From Afipia massiliensis (GTDB taxonomy: Bacteria; Pseudomonadota; Alphaproteobacteria; Rhizobiales; Xanthobacteraceae): 64,000 nucleotides of DNA. The notes under the pieces are model-generated. The model was not told where the DNA came from and did no database searches. It was given only the letters and a program-made list of their open reading frames with translations. The stretch lies in contig NZ_JACHIJ010000002.1 of NCBI RefSeq assembly GCF_014203115.1, positions 434,001 to 498,000 of the forward strand, in the 5' to 3' direction. The position numbers and the translations under genes are program-made. Positions 1 through 7,960 of the stretch are shown piece after piece. Every line of letters begins with the position of its first letter. Position 1 is the stretch's first letter.

Positions 1-1
1 C

Positions 2-832
2 TACGCACAGGTGCTGGCGACGCATCTCGGTGTGCCGTTCGACGCCGTGAAGCTGACGCAGGGCGACAGCGACATCGTCCATACGGGCAACGGCACCGGC
101 GGCTCGCGCTCGATTACCGCAAGCGGCACAGCCATCGTCGAGGCCTCGAAGCTGGTCATCAAAAAGGGCAAGCATGCGGCGGCCTATGTGCTGGAAGCCT
201 CGGAGGGCGACATCGAGTTCGCCAATGGACAATTCACCATCGCCGGCACCGACCGCGGCATCGGCATCATGGAATTGGCGGCAAAGCTCCGGGATTCGAA
301 AATGCCCGATGGCGCGCCCTCCTCGCTCGATGTCGATCACACCTCCCAGGGCATTCCCTCGACATTCCCCAACGGCTGCCATGTCGCCGAGGTCGAGGTC
401 GATCCGGACACCGGCATCGTGCAGATCGTCGGCTACAGCGGCGTCAATGACTTTGGCACCGTGGTCAATCCGATGATCGTCGCCGGGCAAATTCATGGCG
501 GCGTCGCGCAGGGTATTGGGCAGGCGCTGATGGAATGCGTCACCTACGACGACAACGGCCAGCCGGTGACGGGCTCGTTCATGGATTACGCGCTGCCGCG
601 CGCCGGCGATATTCCGTCGATGACGCTCGACAGTCATCCTTCGCCGGCGACATCGAATCCGCTCGGCGCCAAGGGCTGCGGCGAAGCCGGCTGCGCAGGC
701 AGCCTCGCCACCATCGTCAACGCAGTGCTCGATGCGTTGTCCGATGAAGGCGTGACGGAGATCGACATGCCGCTGACGTCCGAAAAGGTCTGGCGCGCGA
801 TCCAGGATGGCCGCAAGACGAAGACGGCGTGA
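2..832 (+). CDS. Xanthine dehydrogenase-family molybdopterin-binding subunit, C-terminal part
   Basis: The reading frame is open from the left edge, so the 5' part lies outside the window; about 276 C-terminal residues are visible. The protein belongs to the large, molybdenum-cofactor-binding subunits of hydroxylases such as xanthine and aldehyde dehydrogenases and CoxL-like proteins. A Gly-rich GTGGSRS stretch is followed by the C-terminal motif KGCGEAGCAGS, whose Glu corresponds to the catalytic Glu of this family. The stretches VAEVEVDPDTG and VNDFGTVVNP are also typical. The enzyme should form a heterotrimer with FAD and 2Fe-2S subunits, but those genes are not visible here. Substrate cannot be assigned: CoxL-like form II, aldehyde or N-heterocycle hydroxylase are all possible. 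Confidence 0.85.
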   Translation, partial: YAQVLATHLGVPFDAVKLTQGDSDIVHTGNGTGGSRSITASGTAIVEASKLVIKKGKHAAAYVLEASEGDIEFANGQFTIAGTDRGIGIMELAAKLRDSKMPDGAPSSLDVDHTSQGIPSTFPNGCHVAEVEVDPDTGIVQIVGYSGVNDFGTVVNPMIVAGQIHGGVAQGIGQALMECVTYDDNGQPVTGSFMDYALPRAGDIPSMTLDSHPSPATSNPLGAKGCGEAGCAGSLATIVNAVLDALSDEGVTEIDMPLTSEKVWRAIQDGRKTKTA

Positions 833-865
833 GCAAATCGCTCCGCCATCGACGCTCACGCTGTC

Positions 866-888
866 ATGCCCGGACTTGTTCCGGGCAT
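866..888. repeat. REP-like hairpin with CTTGT loop
   Basis: The 9-bp arms ATGCCCGGA and TCCGGGCAT are perfectly complementary around a CTTGT loop. The hairpin lies 34 bp after the stop codon of the molybdenum hydroxylase gene. The same loop recurs in the hairpin at 1671-1691. It has no T tract, so it is better read as a repeat than as an intrinsic terminator. Confidence 0.65.
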
Positions 889-974
889 CCCGATCTTTAA
901 GGCACCCTGCCAAATTGATCGGGATCACCGGCACAAGGCCGGTGCAATGAGCGAGACGACTCGCAACACACACT

Positions 975-1109
975 CGTCGTCCCGGCGAAGGCCGGGACCT
1001 ATAACCACCGAACGACGTGGTGGAGGCGAGAAGATTGCTCCAATATCTCCCTCAAATTGATAATTCAGGGAGTATGGGTCCCCGCTTTCGCGGGGACGAC
1101 GCGGAGAGG
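975..1109. repeat. Composite intergenic repeat, copy A
   Basis: A palindrome (GTCCCGGCGAAGGCCGGGAC) is followed by ATAACCACCGAACG, a diverged centre, and a second palindrome (GTCCCCGCTTTCGCGGGGAC) ending in GACGCGGAGAG. The same succession of blocks recurs at 1819-1953. The two copies are separated by about 700 bp, in the same orientation, and differ mainly in the centre. Confidence 0.75.
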
Positions 1110-1432
1110 TTTTCCAGCCAATAGCTCTCCCGCAACATTTCGTGATGGGCATACCAATCCCCGCGCTCTGAACCTCTCTTATGTTCGACACGTCCTGTTC
1201 GCGAGGGGCGCTTCTCGAGGGCGCTTTGAAGCGGAGCAGGATGCGGCGCCTGCGCGCGTGTCTCGCACACACGTCGTCCGGGAGGCTGGGGTCACCGTCC
1301 GGGCCAACTACGTGGCTCTGCCGTTCGCGGCTGGACGCGGACAGGATGAAGGCGGCGAAAGCCGGCCGGATAAGGATGCTCGGCATCCGTCCTGACCCGG
1401 AAGTACGGTCCCCTCGCCCAAAATCGCCGCAA

Positions 1433-1527
1433 TGGAGCGCCGCAAGGCGATGCGCTTTCGGATACACATCGCCTCGCCAGCGATGCCGGAAGCGATACAA
1501 CAACAAGGTGCGCCTCGCGGCGCTCCA
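1433..1527. repeat. Long inverted repeat, 17-bp arms
   Basis: The arms TGGAGCGCCGCAAGGCG (1433-1449) and CGCCTCGCGGCGCTCCA (1511-1527) are complementary at 16 of 17 positions around a 61-nt centre that itself contains short complementary pieces. A small hairpin (CCCCT-CATTTTC-AGGGG) follows at about 1530. The element could fold as a large cruciform or transcript hairpin. No transposase is present. Confidence 0.6.
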
Positions 1528-1670
1528 TGCCCCTCATTTTCAGGGGGAGACCAAAGCTCACCTCGCGCAATGCGCGAGAACGAACGCGCGTGGCTGTTTG
1601 AAGGTGGCTGTTTGAAAACTGAATCGGGAAGTCGAAGTAGCGCGCGTTATCGCAACGCCCACGATCGTCA

Positions 1671-1691
1671 TCACCGGGCTTGTCCCGGTGA
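1671..1691. repeat. REP-like hairpin
   Basis: Arms TCACCGGG and CCCGGTGA enclose a CTTGT loop, the same loop as at 866-888. It sits 31 bp before the perfect tandem duplication of a related palindrome. Confidence 0.6.
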
Positions 1692-1722
1692 TCCACGTCT
1701 TCTCTTCTTAAACTAAAGTAAG

Positions 1723-1772
1723 TCGTGGATGGCCGGGACAAGCCCGGTCGTGGATGGCCGGGACAAGCCCGG
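1723..1772. repeat. Perfect tandem duplication of a 25-bp REP-like unit
   Basis: Two identical 25-bp units (1723-1747 and 1748-1772) lie head to tail. Each begins TCGTGGATGG and ends with the palindromic core CCGGGACAAGCCCGG. The ACAAG centre is the reverse complement of the CTTGT loop of the two hairpins upstream. Confidence 0.85.
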
Positions 1773-1818
1773 CCATGACGATCTAAAAATGAGGTGCAGT
1801 TGCTTGCCACACATTCGA

Positions 1819-1953
1819 TGTCGTCCCCGCGAAAGGCGGGGACCCATAACCACCGAACGTCATGGTGATGGCCAGAAGATCGCTCCAGCATCTCGCACAA
1901 ATCGAGAATTTAGAGAGTATGGGTCCCCGCTTTCGCGGGGACGACGCGGAGAG
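1819..1953. repeat. Composite intergenic repeat, copy B
   Basis: This is the second copy of the element at 975-1109, in the same orientation: a GTCCCCGC/GCGGGGAC palindrome, then ATAACCACCGAACG, a diverged centre, and the nearly identical right end through TTTCGCGGGGACGACGCGGAGAG. It ends about 80 bp before the stop codon of the convergent gene at 2035-2751. Confidence 0.75.
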
Positions 1954-2034
1954 AGATGCGCGGGGACAACCGGAGAAAGTGTTCGCGGCAACGACGAAGC
2001 AAATGCGTGTGTGTAAAGAAGCCGACCACGCCCG

Positions 2035-2751
2035 CTATTCGCGCCGGAATGCCTGCACCGGAATGAAGCCCGCGTCCGCCGGCGGCACGGCGACGATCCC
2101 CGCCGCGCTTAGCGCCGCAGCCGCTTTCGCCGGATCGTTCGACCACGGCAGTTGCGTCTGAATCTGCCGCGTCACCGGCTCGCCCAGCACGCCGCCGAAA
2201 TCCAGCGGCCAGAGTCCGGACGGCACGATCTGGAGCGAAATGTTGCGCAGCCTGAACCCCTGCCCGAATGCCGCGGGCAGATTGGCAGGATCGACCGCGC
2301 GCGCGGACGCTGGGTTCGCGACATCCGCGAACGTCACCAGCGTCGGGATCAGTTCACCCGCGACGGGGACGCTGTCGGTTTGCCGTTTCACATCGCGGAA
2401 ATCGATCCGCCGTCCCGCCGCGGCGAACGCACGCATGGGCAGATAGCTCATGCCGTCGGTTTCGGCCGGATTTATCCCGTGGAGCAGCAGCATTGCGAGA
2501 TTTCGCCCGTTGCCGAGATCGACAAACACCGCGTCGCCCTTGGCGCGGGGGCCGGCCGGTCCGCTTCCCGAGCCGCCATAGGCACGGTTGGGATGCACCG
2601 AGAACACGCCGGATGCCGACCGGATGCCGCCGGGCGTCTCGACCTCGACGGTGAGGCGGTACTTGTGGTCTGGCCGGTAAAGATAGATCCGCTCGCCGAT
2701 CACCAGCGCCGCCAGCAGCACGGCGAGGCCGATCCATTTCCTGAAGTTCAT
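2035..2751 (-). CDS. Membrane-anchored protein of unknown function
   Basis: The 238-residue product starts with a hydrophobic segment (about residues 8-20), which suggests an inner-membrane anchor or uncleaved signal, and has no further obvious membrane segments. The rest is moderately rich in Gly, Ala and Pro and should lie in the periplasm. I do not recognise a named family. The gene is divergent from the AI-2E-type transporter gene (145 bp between starts) and runs convergently into the repeat cluster. Its codon use and GC content look like those of its neighbours, so it is probably a native gene. Confidence 0.6.
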   Translation of the reverse strand: MNFRKWIGLAVLLAALVIGERIYLYRPDHKYRLTVEVETPGGIRSASGVFSVHPNRAYGGSGSGPAGPRAKGDAVFVDLGNGRNLAMLLLHGINPAETDGMSYLPMRAFAAAGRRIDFRDVKRQTDSVPVAGELIPTLVTFADVANPASARAVDPANLPAAFGQGFRLRNISLQIVPSGLWPLDFGGVLGEPVTRQIQTQLPWSNDPAKAAAALSAAGIVAVPPADAGFIPVQAFRRE

Positions 2752-2895
2752 GCGGCGAGACCTTTGATTCTGCGCAGTCCGGCTGCACGGCGATCTGGAT
2801 TAAGCGCTGGCCGCGCGGCTGTCACGCCATCTTCTCTTGATCCGGCGCGGCCTTTCGGGAAAGACTGGCGCCGGAATAACGCAAGAGGACCGCAC

Positions 2896-4047
2896 GTGTC
2901 AGCCCCTATCGAGACCCGAGCTCAGACCCGTGGCGACCTTGCCTGGTCGATTGCCGTGGGGGGCATCGGCATCGTCGCCTTCGCGGCCTTCCTGCTGTTC
3001 ACATGGTACTATGCGGCGACGCTGTTTCTGGTGTTCGCAGGCATCCTGCTCGGCGTTGCGCTCACCGCCATGACGCATCTCCTGCAAAAGGTGATGGGCG
3101 GACCGCATGCGCTACGTCTTGCACTTGTGTGTGTTGTGCTGGCGGGCCTGTTGTCCGGTGTGGTGTTTCTCGGCGGCTCGACTATCGCCCGGCAGGCCGC
3201 CGTCCTGAGCAACACCCTCAAGTCGCAGCTCGCGACCGTCAAAAGCTTCCTTGAACAGCATGGCGTGGACACCAGTTATCTCGAGCTTGGCAGCCCCACC
3301 GCGACAGCGGTCGCCACCGCCGATACGCCGTCGACCGCCGCCCCCACCCCTCCGCCTGGCCTGCCTAAAAACCTGCCCAGCGCCGGCGCCCTCGCCTCCG
3401 GTGGCGGCGCCATCGTCAGCCAGACGCTGAAGCTGCTGCTCGGCACGGTCAGCGCCGTCGGAAACTTTTTCATCGTGCTGTTCCTCGGCCTGTCCTTCGC
3501 AGCCCAGCCAAGCGTCTATCGCAGAGGCTTGCTGGCGCTGTCGCCAAAGAAACACCGCGCCAATGTGACCGTCGTGGTCGACCGGATCAGCGACACGCTG
3601 GAGCGCTGGCTGATCGCGCAGATGATCACGATGGCGGCGGTGTTCCTCGTGACATGGATCGGCCTGTCGATCATCGGCATCGACAGCGCCTTCATCCTCG
3701 GCATTCAGGCCGGACTGCTCGCGTTCATTCCGACCGTCGGCGCGCTGATCGGCGGCTTGATCATTGTGCTCGCAAGCCTCGCCTCGGGCTGGGTCGCGGC
3801 GTTCAGCGCCTTCGTGCTGTTCCTCGGCGTACACGCACTGGAAAGCTACATCCTGACGCCGATCATCCAGCGGCAGGCGCTCGATATCCCGCCCGCGACG
3901 CTGTTCGCGTTCCAGATCCTGCTCGGCGTCGTGTTCGGGCTGTGGGGACTGGCGCTGGCGCTGCCGCTGATGGCCATCGTGAAAGTCATCATCACGTATC
4001 TGCGCGAAGACGACGAGGAGCGCCCGCCGGAATTCAAGATGGCGTGA
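2896..4047 (+). CDS. AI-2E family transporter (PerM-like)
   Basis: The product is about 383 residues and matches the AI-2E exporter/PerM family: two N-terminal membrane helices, a hydrophilic middle part, then a dense block of hydrophobic segments ending in a charged tail (REDDEERPPEFKMA). The family includes putative autoinducer-2 exporters and Na+/H+ antiporter-like proteins, so the substrate is open. I chose the GTG at 2896 because AGAGGA precedes it at a normal distance and the membrane region begins soon after. The open frame extends much further upstream, but that part lies antisense to the neighbouring gene and reads as Arg/Pro-rich noise. A low-complexity Pro/Thr/Ala stretch (about residues 140-160) lies in the hydrophilic part. 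Confidence 0.85.
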   Translation: MSAPIETRAQTRGDLAWSIAVGGIGIVAFAAFLLFTWYYAATLFLVFAGILLGVALTAMTHLLQKVMGGPHALRLALVCVVLAGLLSGVVFLGGSTIARQAAVLSNTLKSQLATVKSFLEQHGVDTSYLELGSPTATAVATADTPSTAAPTPPPGLPKNLPSAGALASGGGAIVSQTLKLLLGTVSAVGNFFIVLFLGLSFAAQPSVYRRGLLALSPKKHRANVTVVVDRISDTLERWLIAQMITMAAVFLVTWIGLSIIGIDSAFILGIQAGLLAFIPTVGALIGGLIIVLASLASGWVAAFSAFVLFLGVHALESYILTPIIQRQALDIPPATLFAFQILLGVVFGLWGLALALPLMAIVKVIITYLREDDEERPPEFKMA

Positions 4048-4060
4048 CGAGAACGCCTTC

Positions 4061-4140
4061 GTCATTGCGAGCGAAGCGAAGCAATCCAGAGCAACAAGGA
4101 AGACTGGATTGCTTCGTCGCTGACGCTCCTCGCAATGACG
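4061..4140. repeat. Intergenic palindrome (GCGAAGCGAAGCAATCCAG type)
   Basis: GTCATTGCGAGC...GAAGCAATCCAG is mirrored by CTGGATTGCTTC...GCTCCTCGCAATGAC, giving two long, slightly imperfect arms around a short centre. This is a very common intergenic repeat type of Rhizobiales. It lies between the convergent transporter and ABM-domain genes, where it could act as a shared transcript-end structure. Confidence 0.75.
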
Positions 4141-4161
4141 GTTTGAGGCTACAAACTTGAA

Positions 4162-4458
4162 CTAGAAGCTCGTCACCGTGTTGGTGTGCTCGACGTCCGG
4201 CGGTGAGGCGAAATGCGGACCGACCAGCGCGCGCCATTCGGTGAAGTTGGCGGACTCGCGAAAATCAACCGTATGATTTTCGAGGGTTTCCCACTTGATG
4301 TGAAGCCGATAGCGCGACGGCTTCTCGATCGACCGATGCAGTTCGAAACTCTTCCAGCCCTTGCAGCGCTTGAAAATCGGCTGCGCCTTGGCGATGGCCG
4401 CCTCGAAATCCTTCTCGCTGCCCGGCTTGATTTCGATCTGTGCGATTTCGGTGATCAT
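4162..4458 (-). CDS. Antibiotic biosynthesis monooxygenase (ABM)-domain protein
   Basis: The 98-residue product is one dimeric alpha-beta-barrel (ABM/DUF4188-type) domain. It starts with the strand MITEIAQIEIKPGSE and contains the typical W(K)SFELHRS and YRLHIKWETLENH stretches. Members act as small heme-degrading or quinol monooxygenases or as uncharacterised stress proteins, and no specific substrate can be named. I chose the ATG at 4458 because GGGCGGA precedes it and the conserved strand starts there; a longer frame adds 21 residues without family character. Confidence 0.8.
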   Translation of the reverse strand: MITEIAQIEIKPGSEKDFEAAIAKAQPIFKRCKGWKSFELHRSIEKPSRYRLHIKWETLENHTVDFRESANFTEWRALVGPHFASPPDVEHTNTVTSF

Positions 4459-4511
4459 GGTCTTCCGCCCTTTCTGGTTACCCAGCGGCTCTAGCGCAAA
4501 ATCACCGGCCG

Positions 4512-4540
4512 GAAAAGACAAAGGGCACCAAGGGTGCCCT
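4512..4540 (-). terminator. Rho-independent terminator
   Basis: On the minus strand GGGCACC and GGTGCCC form a hairpin with a 3-nt loop, followed by TTTGTCTTTT. It lies 30 bp after the stop codon of the small membrane-protein gene at 4571-4804. Confidence 0.65.
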
Positions 4541-4570
4541 GTCGTGTCGATACCGCGAAGCTATCAGCCC

Positions 4571-4804
4571 TCAGAGGAAGGTGACCAGCACGCCCAGCAG
4601 CACCAACGTACAGCCGCCAAGCACCACCGGCTGCCAGTCGAACGACGATCCGTAGCGGCCCTCGGCACGGCGCGCGGAGATCAGGGCGTTCTCGTATTCA
4701 TCCGACGTCGAGAACATGCAGGCGAAGCCGGCGCGCGCGGACGCAGCGCTCGCCTCAAGGGCGGTGAGATCGGATTGGGAATCGTGACTGCTTGCGATGG
4801 TCAT
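4571..4804 (-). CDS. Small protein with C-terminal membrane helix
   Basis: About 77 residues. The N-terminal half is polar with an Ala/Ser-rich helix, and the last 20 residues (PVVLGGCTLVLLGVLVTFL) form one membrane segment ending at the C-terminus, as in tail-anchored proteins. I preferred the ATG at 4804 (MTIAS) over an upstream in-frame start at 4825. The gene is followed by a good terminator and preceded by the diguanylate cyclase gene on the same strand, 52 bp away. I do not recognise a family. Confidence 0.5.
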   Translation of the reverse strand: MTIASSHDSQSDLTALEASAASARAGFACMFSTSDEYENALISARRAEGRYGSSFDWQPVVLGGCTLVLLGVLVTFL

Positions 4805-4856
4805 GCGACATGGTAAGGCGCGCATGGTAAACAGATGGTTAGCAACCCATCTGACG

Positions 4857-6122
4857 TTAGATGCGAATTTCCATCGCGGGCTCTGCGCGGCCGACTTCGC
4901 CGTCGGCAGGCTGCCGAACGACGTTTGTCGCGAGATTCCTCCGGGCGTTCTCGAGAGACAGCGGCTGCTCCATCGCGGCTTCCACGCGATTGCGGCCGCC
5001 GCGCTTGGCCTGATAGAGCGCGGTATCGGCCGACGCCATCAGCACTTCAAGCTCGGTGTTCGCAGGACCGCCAGCAACACCGATGCTCACCGTGGTCTCC
5101 AGCGGAGCATCATCGATTGCCACACCTGACGTCTCGAAGGCTTCGCGCACCCGCTCGGCCGCGAGCAACGCTTCCTCGATCGAGCACGGCAACAGCGCCG
5201 CGAATTCCTCGCCGCCGACCCGGCCGACGAGATCGGTGATACGCAATGATCCGACGACGACGTTGGCGAACACCTGCAGCACGTCATCGCCTGCGGCATG
5301 GCCGAAGCGGTCGTTGACCGACTTGAAGTGATCGATGTCGAAGATCATCACCGTCACGGGACGTCCCGCCTTGGCCTCGCGCTCGATCATGCGCGATGTC
5401 GCTTCGCCAAAGCCACGCCGGTTCAGCAGGCCCGTGAGCGGATCGACCGAGGCCGCGGTCTTGTGAGCGCTGACCGTGCGTTCGGAGACCAGCATGAAAA
5501 TGATGAACACCGTTCCGACGGCATAGAGCACCAGTTCAGCAGCAAACGCCGCGACCCAGACCTGCCCCATGCTCGTTGCGCTGCCGGGCCGGAACATGTC
5601 GCCCAGGACGATCGGCAGCATCAGAACGACGCCGTGCATCACGGGAACGACGATCGCCGGCCAGCGTGCGCGCAGGCTCTTGCGCCGCTCGCGCCACAAC
5701 TCGCCGGCCGTCAGTGCGGCATAGACGGCGACGATGCCGGCGCCGAGCATCATCCGGATTTCCGGATCGATCGGATCGAGCGCCACAACCGCCGCGATCC
5801 AGAGCGCTGGCCCGGCGATCACGCCGATCCAGCTGGCAGGACGGCCGTGAAAGGCCCGCGCCGCGTCCCACACCAGACCGCAGGCGATAAAACCAACGGC
5901 GTTGACCGCGAGCGAAAGCTCCCAGCCCAGTTCAGCGCCGCCCAATGTCCACAGCGCCACCGATGCCGCGCCGAGAATATAGGCCGCGCCCCACCAACCG
6001 AGCGCCGCGATCTTCTCCTGACGCCAGAAGAACAGCAGCATCACGCCAAGCGACGCCGCCGCCAGCGTAGCCACGAGATAGAGCGTCGAAATGTCCAAAG
6101 ACAAATGTGTGCCAGCTGGCAT
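4857..6122 (-). CDS. Membrane-bound GGDEF diguanylate cyclase
   Basis: The 421-residue protein carries about six hydrophobic segments over residues 10-210 and a C-terminal GGDEF domain (about 230-395). The active-site motif GGEEF is intact near residue 305. The inhibitory I-site RITD lies five residues before it, so the enzyme should make c-di-GMP from two GTP and be product-inhibited. The metal-binding FDIDHFKSVND and the AGDDVLQ motifs are present. No EAL domain follows. The membrane part should sense an envelope or membrane signal, of which nothing more can be said. c-di-GMP often controls exopolysaccharide synthesis, and such genes lie about 8 kb away, but a direct link is only an inference. 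Confidence 0.92.
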   Translation of the reverse strand: MPAGTHLSLDISTLYLVATLAAASLGVMLLFFWRQEKIAALGWWGAAYILGAASVALWTLGGAELGWELSLAVNAVGFIACGLVWDAARAFHGRPASWIGVIAGPALWIAAVVALDPIDPEIRMMLGAGIVAVYAALTAGELWRERRKSLRARWPAIVVPVMHGVVLMLPIVLGDMFRPGSATSMGQVWVAAFAAELVLYAVGTVFIIFMLVSERTVSAHKTAASVDPLTGLLNRRGFGEATSRMIEREAKAGRPVTVMIFDIDHFKSVNDRFGHAAGDDVLQVFANVVVGSLRITDLVGRVGGEEFAALLPCSIEEALLAAERVREAFETSGVAIDDAPLETTVSIGVAGGPANTELEVLMASADTALYQAKRGGRNRVEAAMEQPLSLENARRNLATNVVRQPADGEVGRAEPAMEIRI

Positions 6123-6267
6123 TTTCTATGCAGCGCTAAAATAAGACGGAGCCGGAATAGCCCCCTCAGCCATCGTGGAGGCTAGCAATGGTGTCTTGGC
6201 ACTCCGTTTGCGGCGGTCACAAAATTTTCGGGAAAAATCGCTGCAATTCGGCTGTATCTGGAACAGC

Positions 6268-6294
6268 AAAAAGGGCGCCCGAAGGCGCCCTTTT
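6268..6294 (-). terminator. Terminator of rplM-rpsI
   Basis: AAAAGGGCGCC and GGCGCCCTTTT enclose a 4-nt loop. Read on the minus strand the hairpin ends in a run of five T. It lies about 33 bp after the stop codon of rpsI. Confidence 0.8.
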
Positions 6295-6326
6295 GTCCCG
6301 CGATTGCGGAAATTTGAACGAAACGA

Positions 6327-6803
6327 TTAGCGCTTCGAGAACTGGAAGGACCGGCGGGCCTTTGCCTTGCCGTACTTCTTACGTTCGACGACGCGCGAGT
6401 CGCGGGTCAGGAAGCCGCCCTTCTTGAGGACGCCGCGCAGATCCGGCTCAAAGTTGGTCAGAGCCTTCGAGATACCGTGACGCACGGCGCCAGCCTGACC
6501 CGACAGACCGCCACCTGCGACGGTGCAGATCACGTCGTACTGGTCCTGACGGGCAGCGGCGACGATCGGCTGCTGAATCATCATGCGCAACACCGGACGA
6601 GCGAAGTAAACTTCGACCTCGCGGGTGTTGACGACGATCTTGCCGGAGCCAGGCTTGATCCAGACGCGTGCAACAGCGTCCTTGCGCTTGCCGGTGGCAT
6701 AGGCGCGGCCCTGCTTGTCGACCTTCTTTTCGTACTTCGGAGCATCTGGCGCCGCGGTCTTCAACGCGGACAGTTGATCGAGAGACTGCATGGTATCGGA
6801 CAT
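6327..6803 (-). CDS. rpsI: 30S ribosomal protein S9
   Basis: The 158-residue product has the S9 signature. [14 protein letters not shown] and [10 protein letters not shown] follow an N-terminal extension of about 30 residues typical of alphaproteobacterial S9, and the conserved basic tail [20 protein letters not shown] reaches into the decoding centre. It is translated together with rplM: the start ATG overlaps the rplM stop codon by one base (TAATG). The gene pair is transcribed on the minus strand and ends at the hairpin at 6268-6294. Confidence 0.97.
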   Translation of the reverse strand: MSDTMQSLDQLSALKTAAPDAPKYEKKVDKQGRAYATGKRKDAVARVWIKPGSGKIVVNTREVEVYFARPVLRMMIQQPIVAAARQDQYDVICTVAGGGLSGQAGAVRHGISKALTNFEPDLRGVLKKGGFLTRDSRVVERKKYGKAKARRSFQFSKR

Positions 6804-7267
6804 TATGCGGCCCTCATGTTCTTGCGATTCATCGATGCGATGTCCAACGTTTCCGGCTGCTGCGCCTCATGCGGATGTTCAGCACCGCCGTAAACGCGCA
6901 GGTTGCCCATCTGCACACGGCCCAGCGGACCGCGCGGGATCATGCGCTCAATGGCCTTCTCGACGACGCGCTCTGGGAAACGACCCTCGAGGATCGACTT
7001 CGCAGTGCGTTCCTTGATGCCGCCGATGAAACCGGTGTGGTTGTAGTACACCTTGTTCTCACGCTTGCGTCCGGTGAGGACGACGTGAGCCGCGTTGATG
7101 ATGATGACGTTGTCACCGCAATCGACGTGGGGGGTGTAGGTCGGGAGGTGCTTGCCGCGCAAACGCATGGCGACCAAGGTGGCGAGGCGACCGACGACCA
7201 GACCCTTGGCGTCGATCAGTATCCACTTCTTGTTGACCTCGGCTGGCTTTGCCGAAAACGTCTTCAT
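6803..7267 (-). CDS. rplM: 50S ribosomal protein L13
   Basis: The 154-residue product shows the L13 landmarks: [25 protein letters not shown] near residue 50, YNHTGFIGG and the [11 protein letters not shown] signature near residue 105. It is an early assembly protein of the large subunit. It is the first gene of the universal rplM-rpsI pair. The upstream 150 bp (7268-7418) are relatively AT-rich and should contain the promoter, although no clear -35/-10 pair was assigned. Confidence 0.97.
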   Translation of the reverse strand: MKTFSAKPAEVNKKWILIDAKGLVVGRLATLVAMRLRGKHLPTYTPHVDCGDNVIIINAAHVVLTGRKRENKVYYNHTGFIGGIKERTAKSILEGRFPERVVEKAIERMIPRGPLGRVQMGNLRVYGGAEHPHEAQQPETLDIASMNRKNMRAA

Positions 7268-7418
7268 GTGAGGAGTCCGTGAAATTGTACGTTCGGCGCA
7301 ATCGCCAAACTGGCGCGTTTCTAGATAACCCGCCCGCGCGCGTCAATGTCATTTGGCGAAAAATTAGACAGCAAAAACACTAGCTTACAAATATGGTGCG
7401 ATAATACCATTAAAATCA

Positions 7419-7847
7419 CTAAGTATTCGGAATGGAGTATGTGGAGGTCACATGCGCGATCGGATCTGGCGAAGTCCCTGATAACAGGCTTACTTCCCCG
7501 ACAGCGAGGCGCTTGCCCAGCTTCATCAGCTTGGCGGCCGCCAGTACGTCCTGACCGGGCTGCCCCTTGCGCAGGAAATTGATATTGAGACTGGTCGTCA
7601 CCGCGAGCCCAACAGGGCCAATCGCCGAGAGCAGCACGACGTACATCGCGAAGTCAGCCAGCGCCATCAGCGTAGGACCAGAGACCGTGCCGCCTGGACG
7701 AAGCATCCGCTCGCTGTAAGGCTGCCGCAGCAGGCAGGTCGCGCCGTCAGCGCTCTCGATCAGGATTTCGCCGCTGGCGAAAGCCTGCGGAAACTCCTTG
7801 TGGAGAAACGCTTCGAGTTCTGCCACGGTCATCTTCGGCTTGTTCAT
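7419..7847 (-). CDS. PaaI-family hotdog-fold thioesterase
   Basis: The 142-residue product matches PaaI-type acyl-CoA thioesterases. It has the hotdog helix region RPGGTVSGPTLMALADFAMYV and the strand AVTTSLNINFLRK that follows it. Such enzymes hydrolyse acyl- or aryl-CoA thioesters as homotetramers. The ATG at 7847 begins the protein as MNKPKM; a GTG at 7865 would add six residues and cannot be excluded. The gene is divergent from an enoyl-CoA hydratase gene, which fits a joint role in acyl-CoA turnover. Confidence 0.85.
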   Translation of the reverse strand: MNKPKMTVAELEAFLHKEFPQAFASGEILIESADGATCLLRQPYSERMLRPGGTVSGPTLMALADFAMYVVLLSAIGPVGLAVTTSLNINFLRKGQPGQDVLAAAKLMKLGKRLAVGEVSLLSGTSPDPIAHVTSTYSIPNT

Positions 7848-7960
7848 GGAACGTATGTCCTGCACTGCTCTCGTATGTGACGGTTTTGTATCTTAGGGTG
7901 AGCACGATAGCGAGCCTGACGGAACCTAAAAAGCGAACCTGGAATCTGAGTCTAAAGACC

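Larger units (their letters stand above)
833..2034. repeat. Gene-free 1.2-kb cluster of intergenic repeats
   Basis: No convincing gene lies here. The open frames on both strands are short, overlap one another and are rich in Arg, Pro and Ser. The stretch is packed with palindromic and duplicated elements, listed separately: REP-like hairpins, a large inverted repeat, a perfect 25-bp tandem duplication and two copies of a composite 135-bp element. Such arrays of GC-rich palindromes are common between genes in Bradyrhizobium relatives. Confidence 0.8.

Noticed and set aside
925-2016. Several open frames of 70-200 codons on both strands
   Set aside because: They overlap each other and the repeats, are rich in Arg, Pro and Ser, and contain translated palindromes (RACPGHP-like); they look like translated repeat sequence.
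2152-2895. Upstream extension of the AI-2E-type transporter frame by about 248 codons
   Set aside because: The extension lies antisense to the gene at 2035-2751 and has no family character; the GTG at 2896 has a proper Shine-Dalgarno.
3112-4065. 317-codon open frame antisense to the transporter gene
   Set aside because: It is a shadow of the high-GC coding strand: its product is an implausible Asp/Arg/Gln-rich sequence without motifs.
5298-6185. 295-codon open frame antisense to the diguanylate cyclase gene
   Set aside because: The product is an Arg/His-rich shadow; the minus strand carries an intact GGDEF protein with all motifs.
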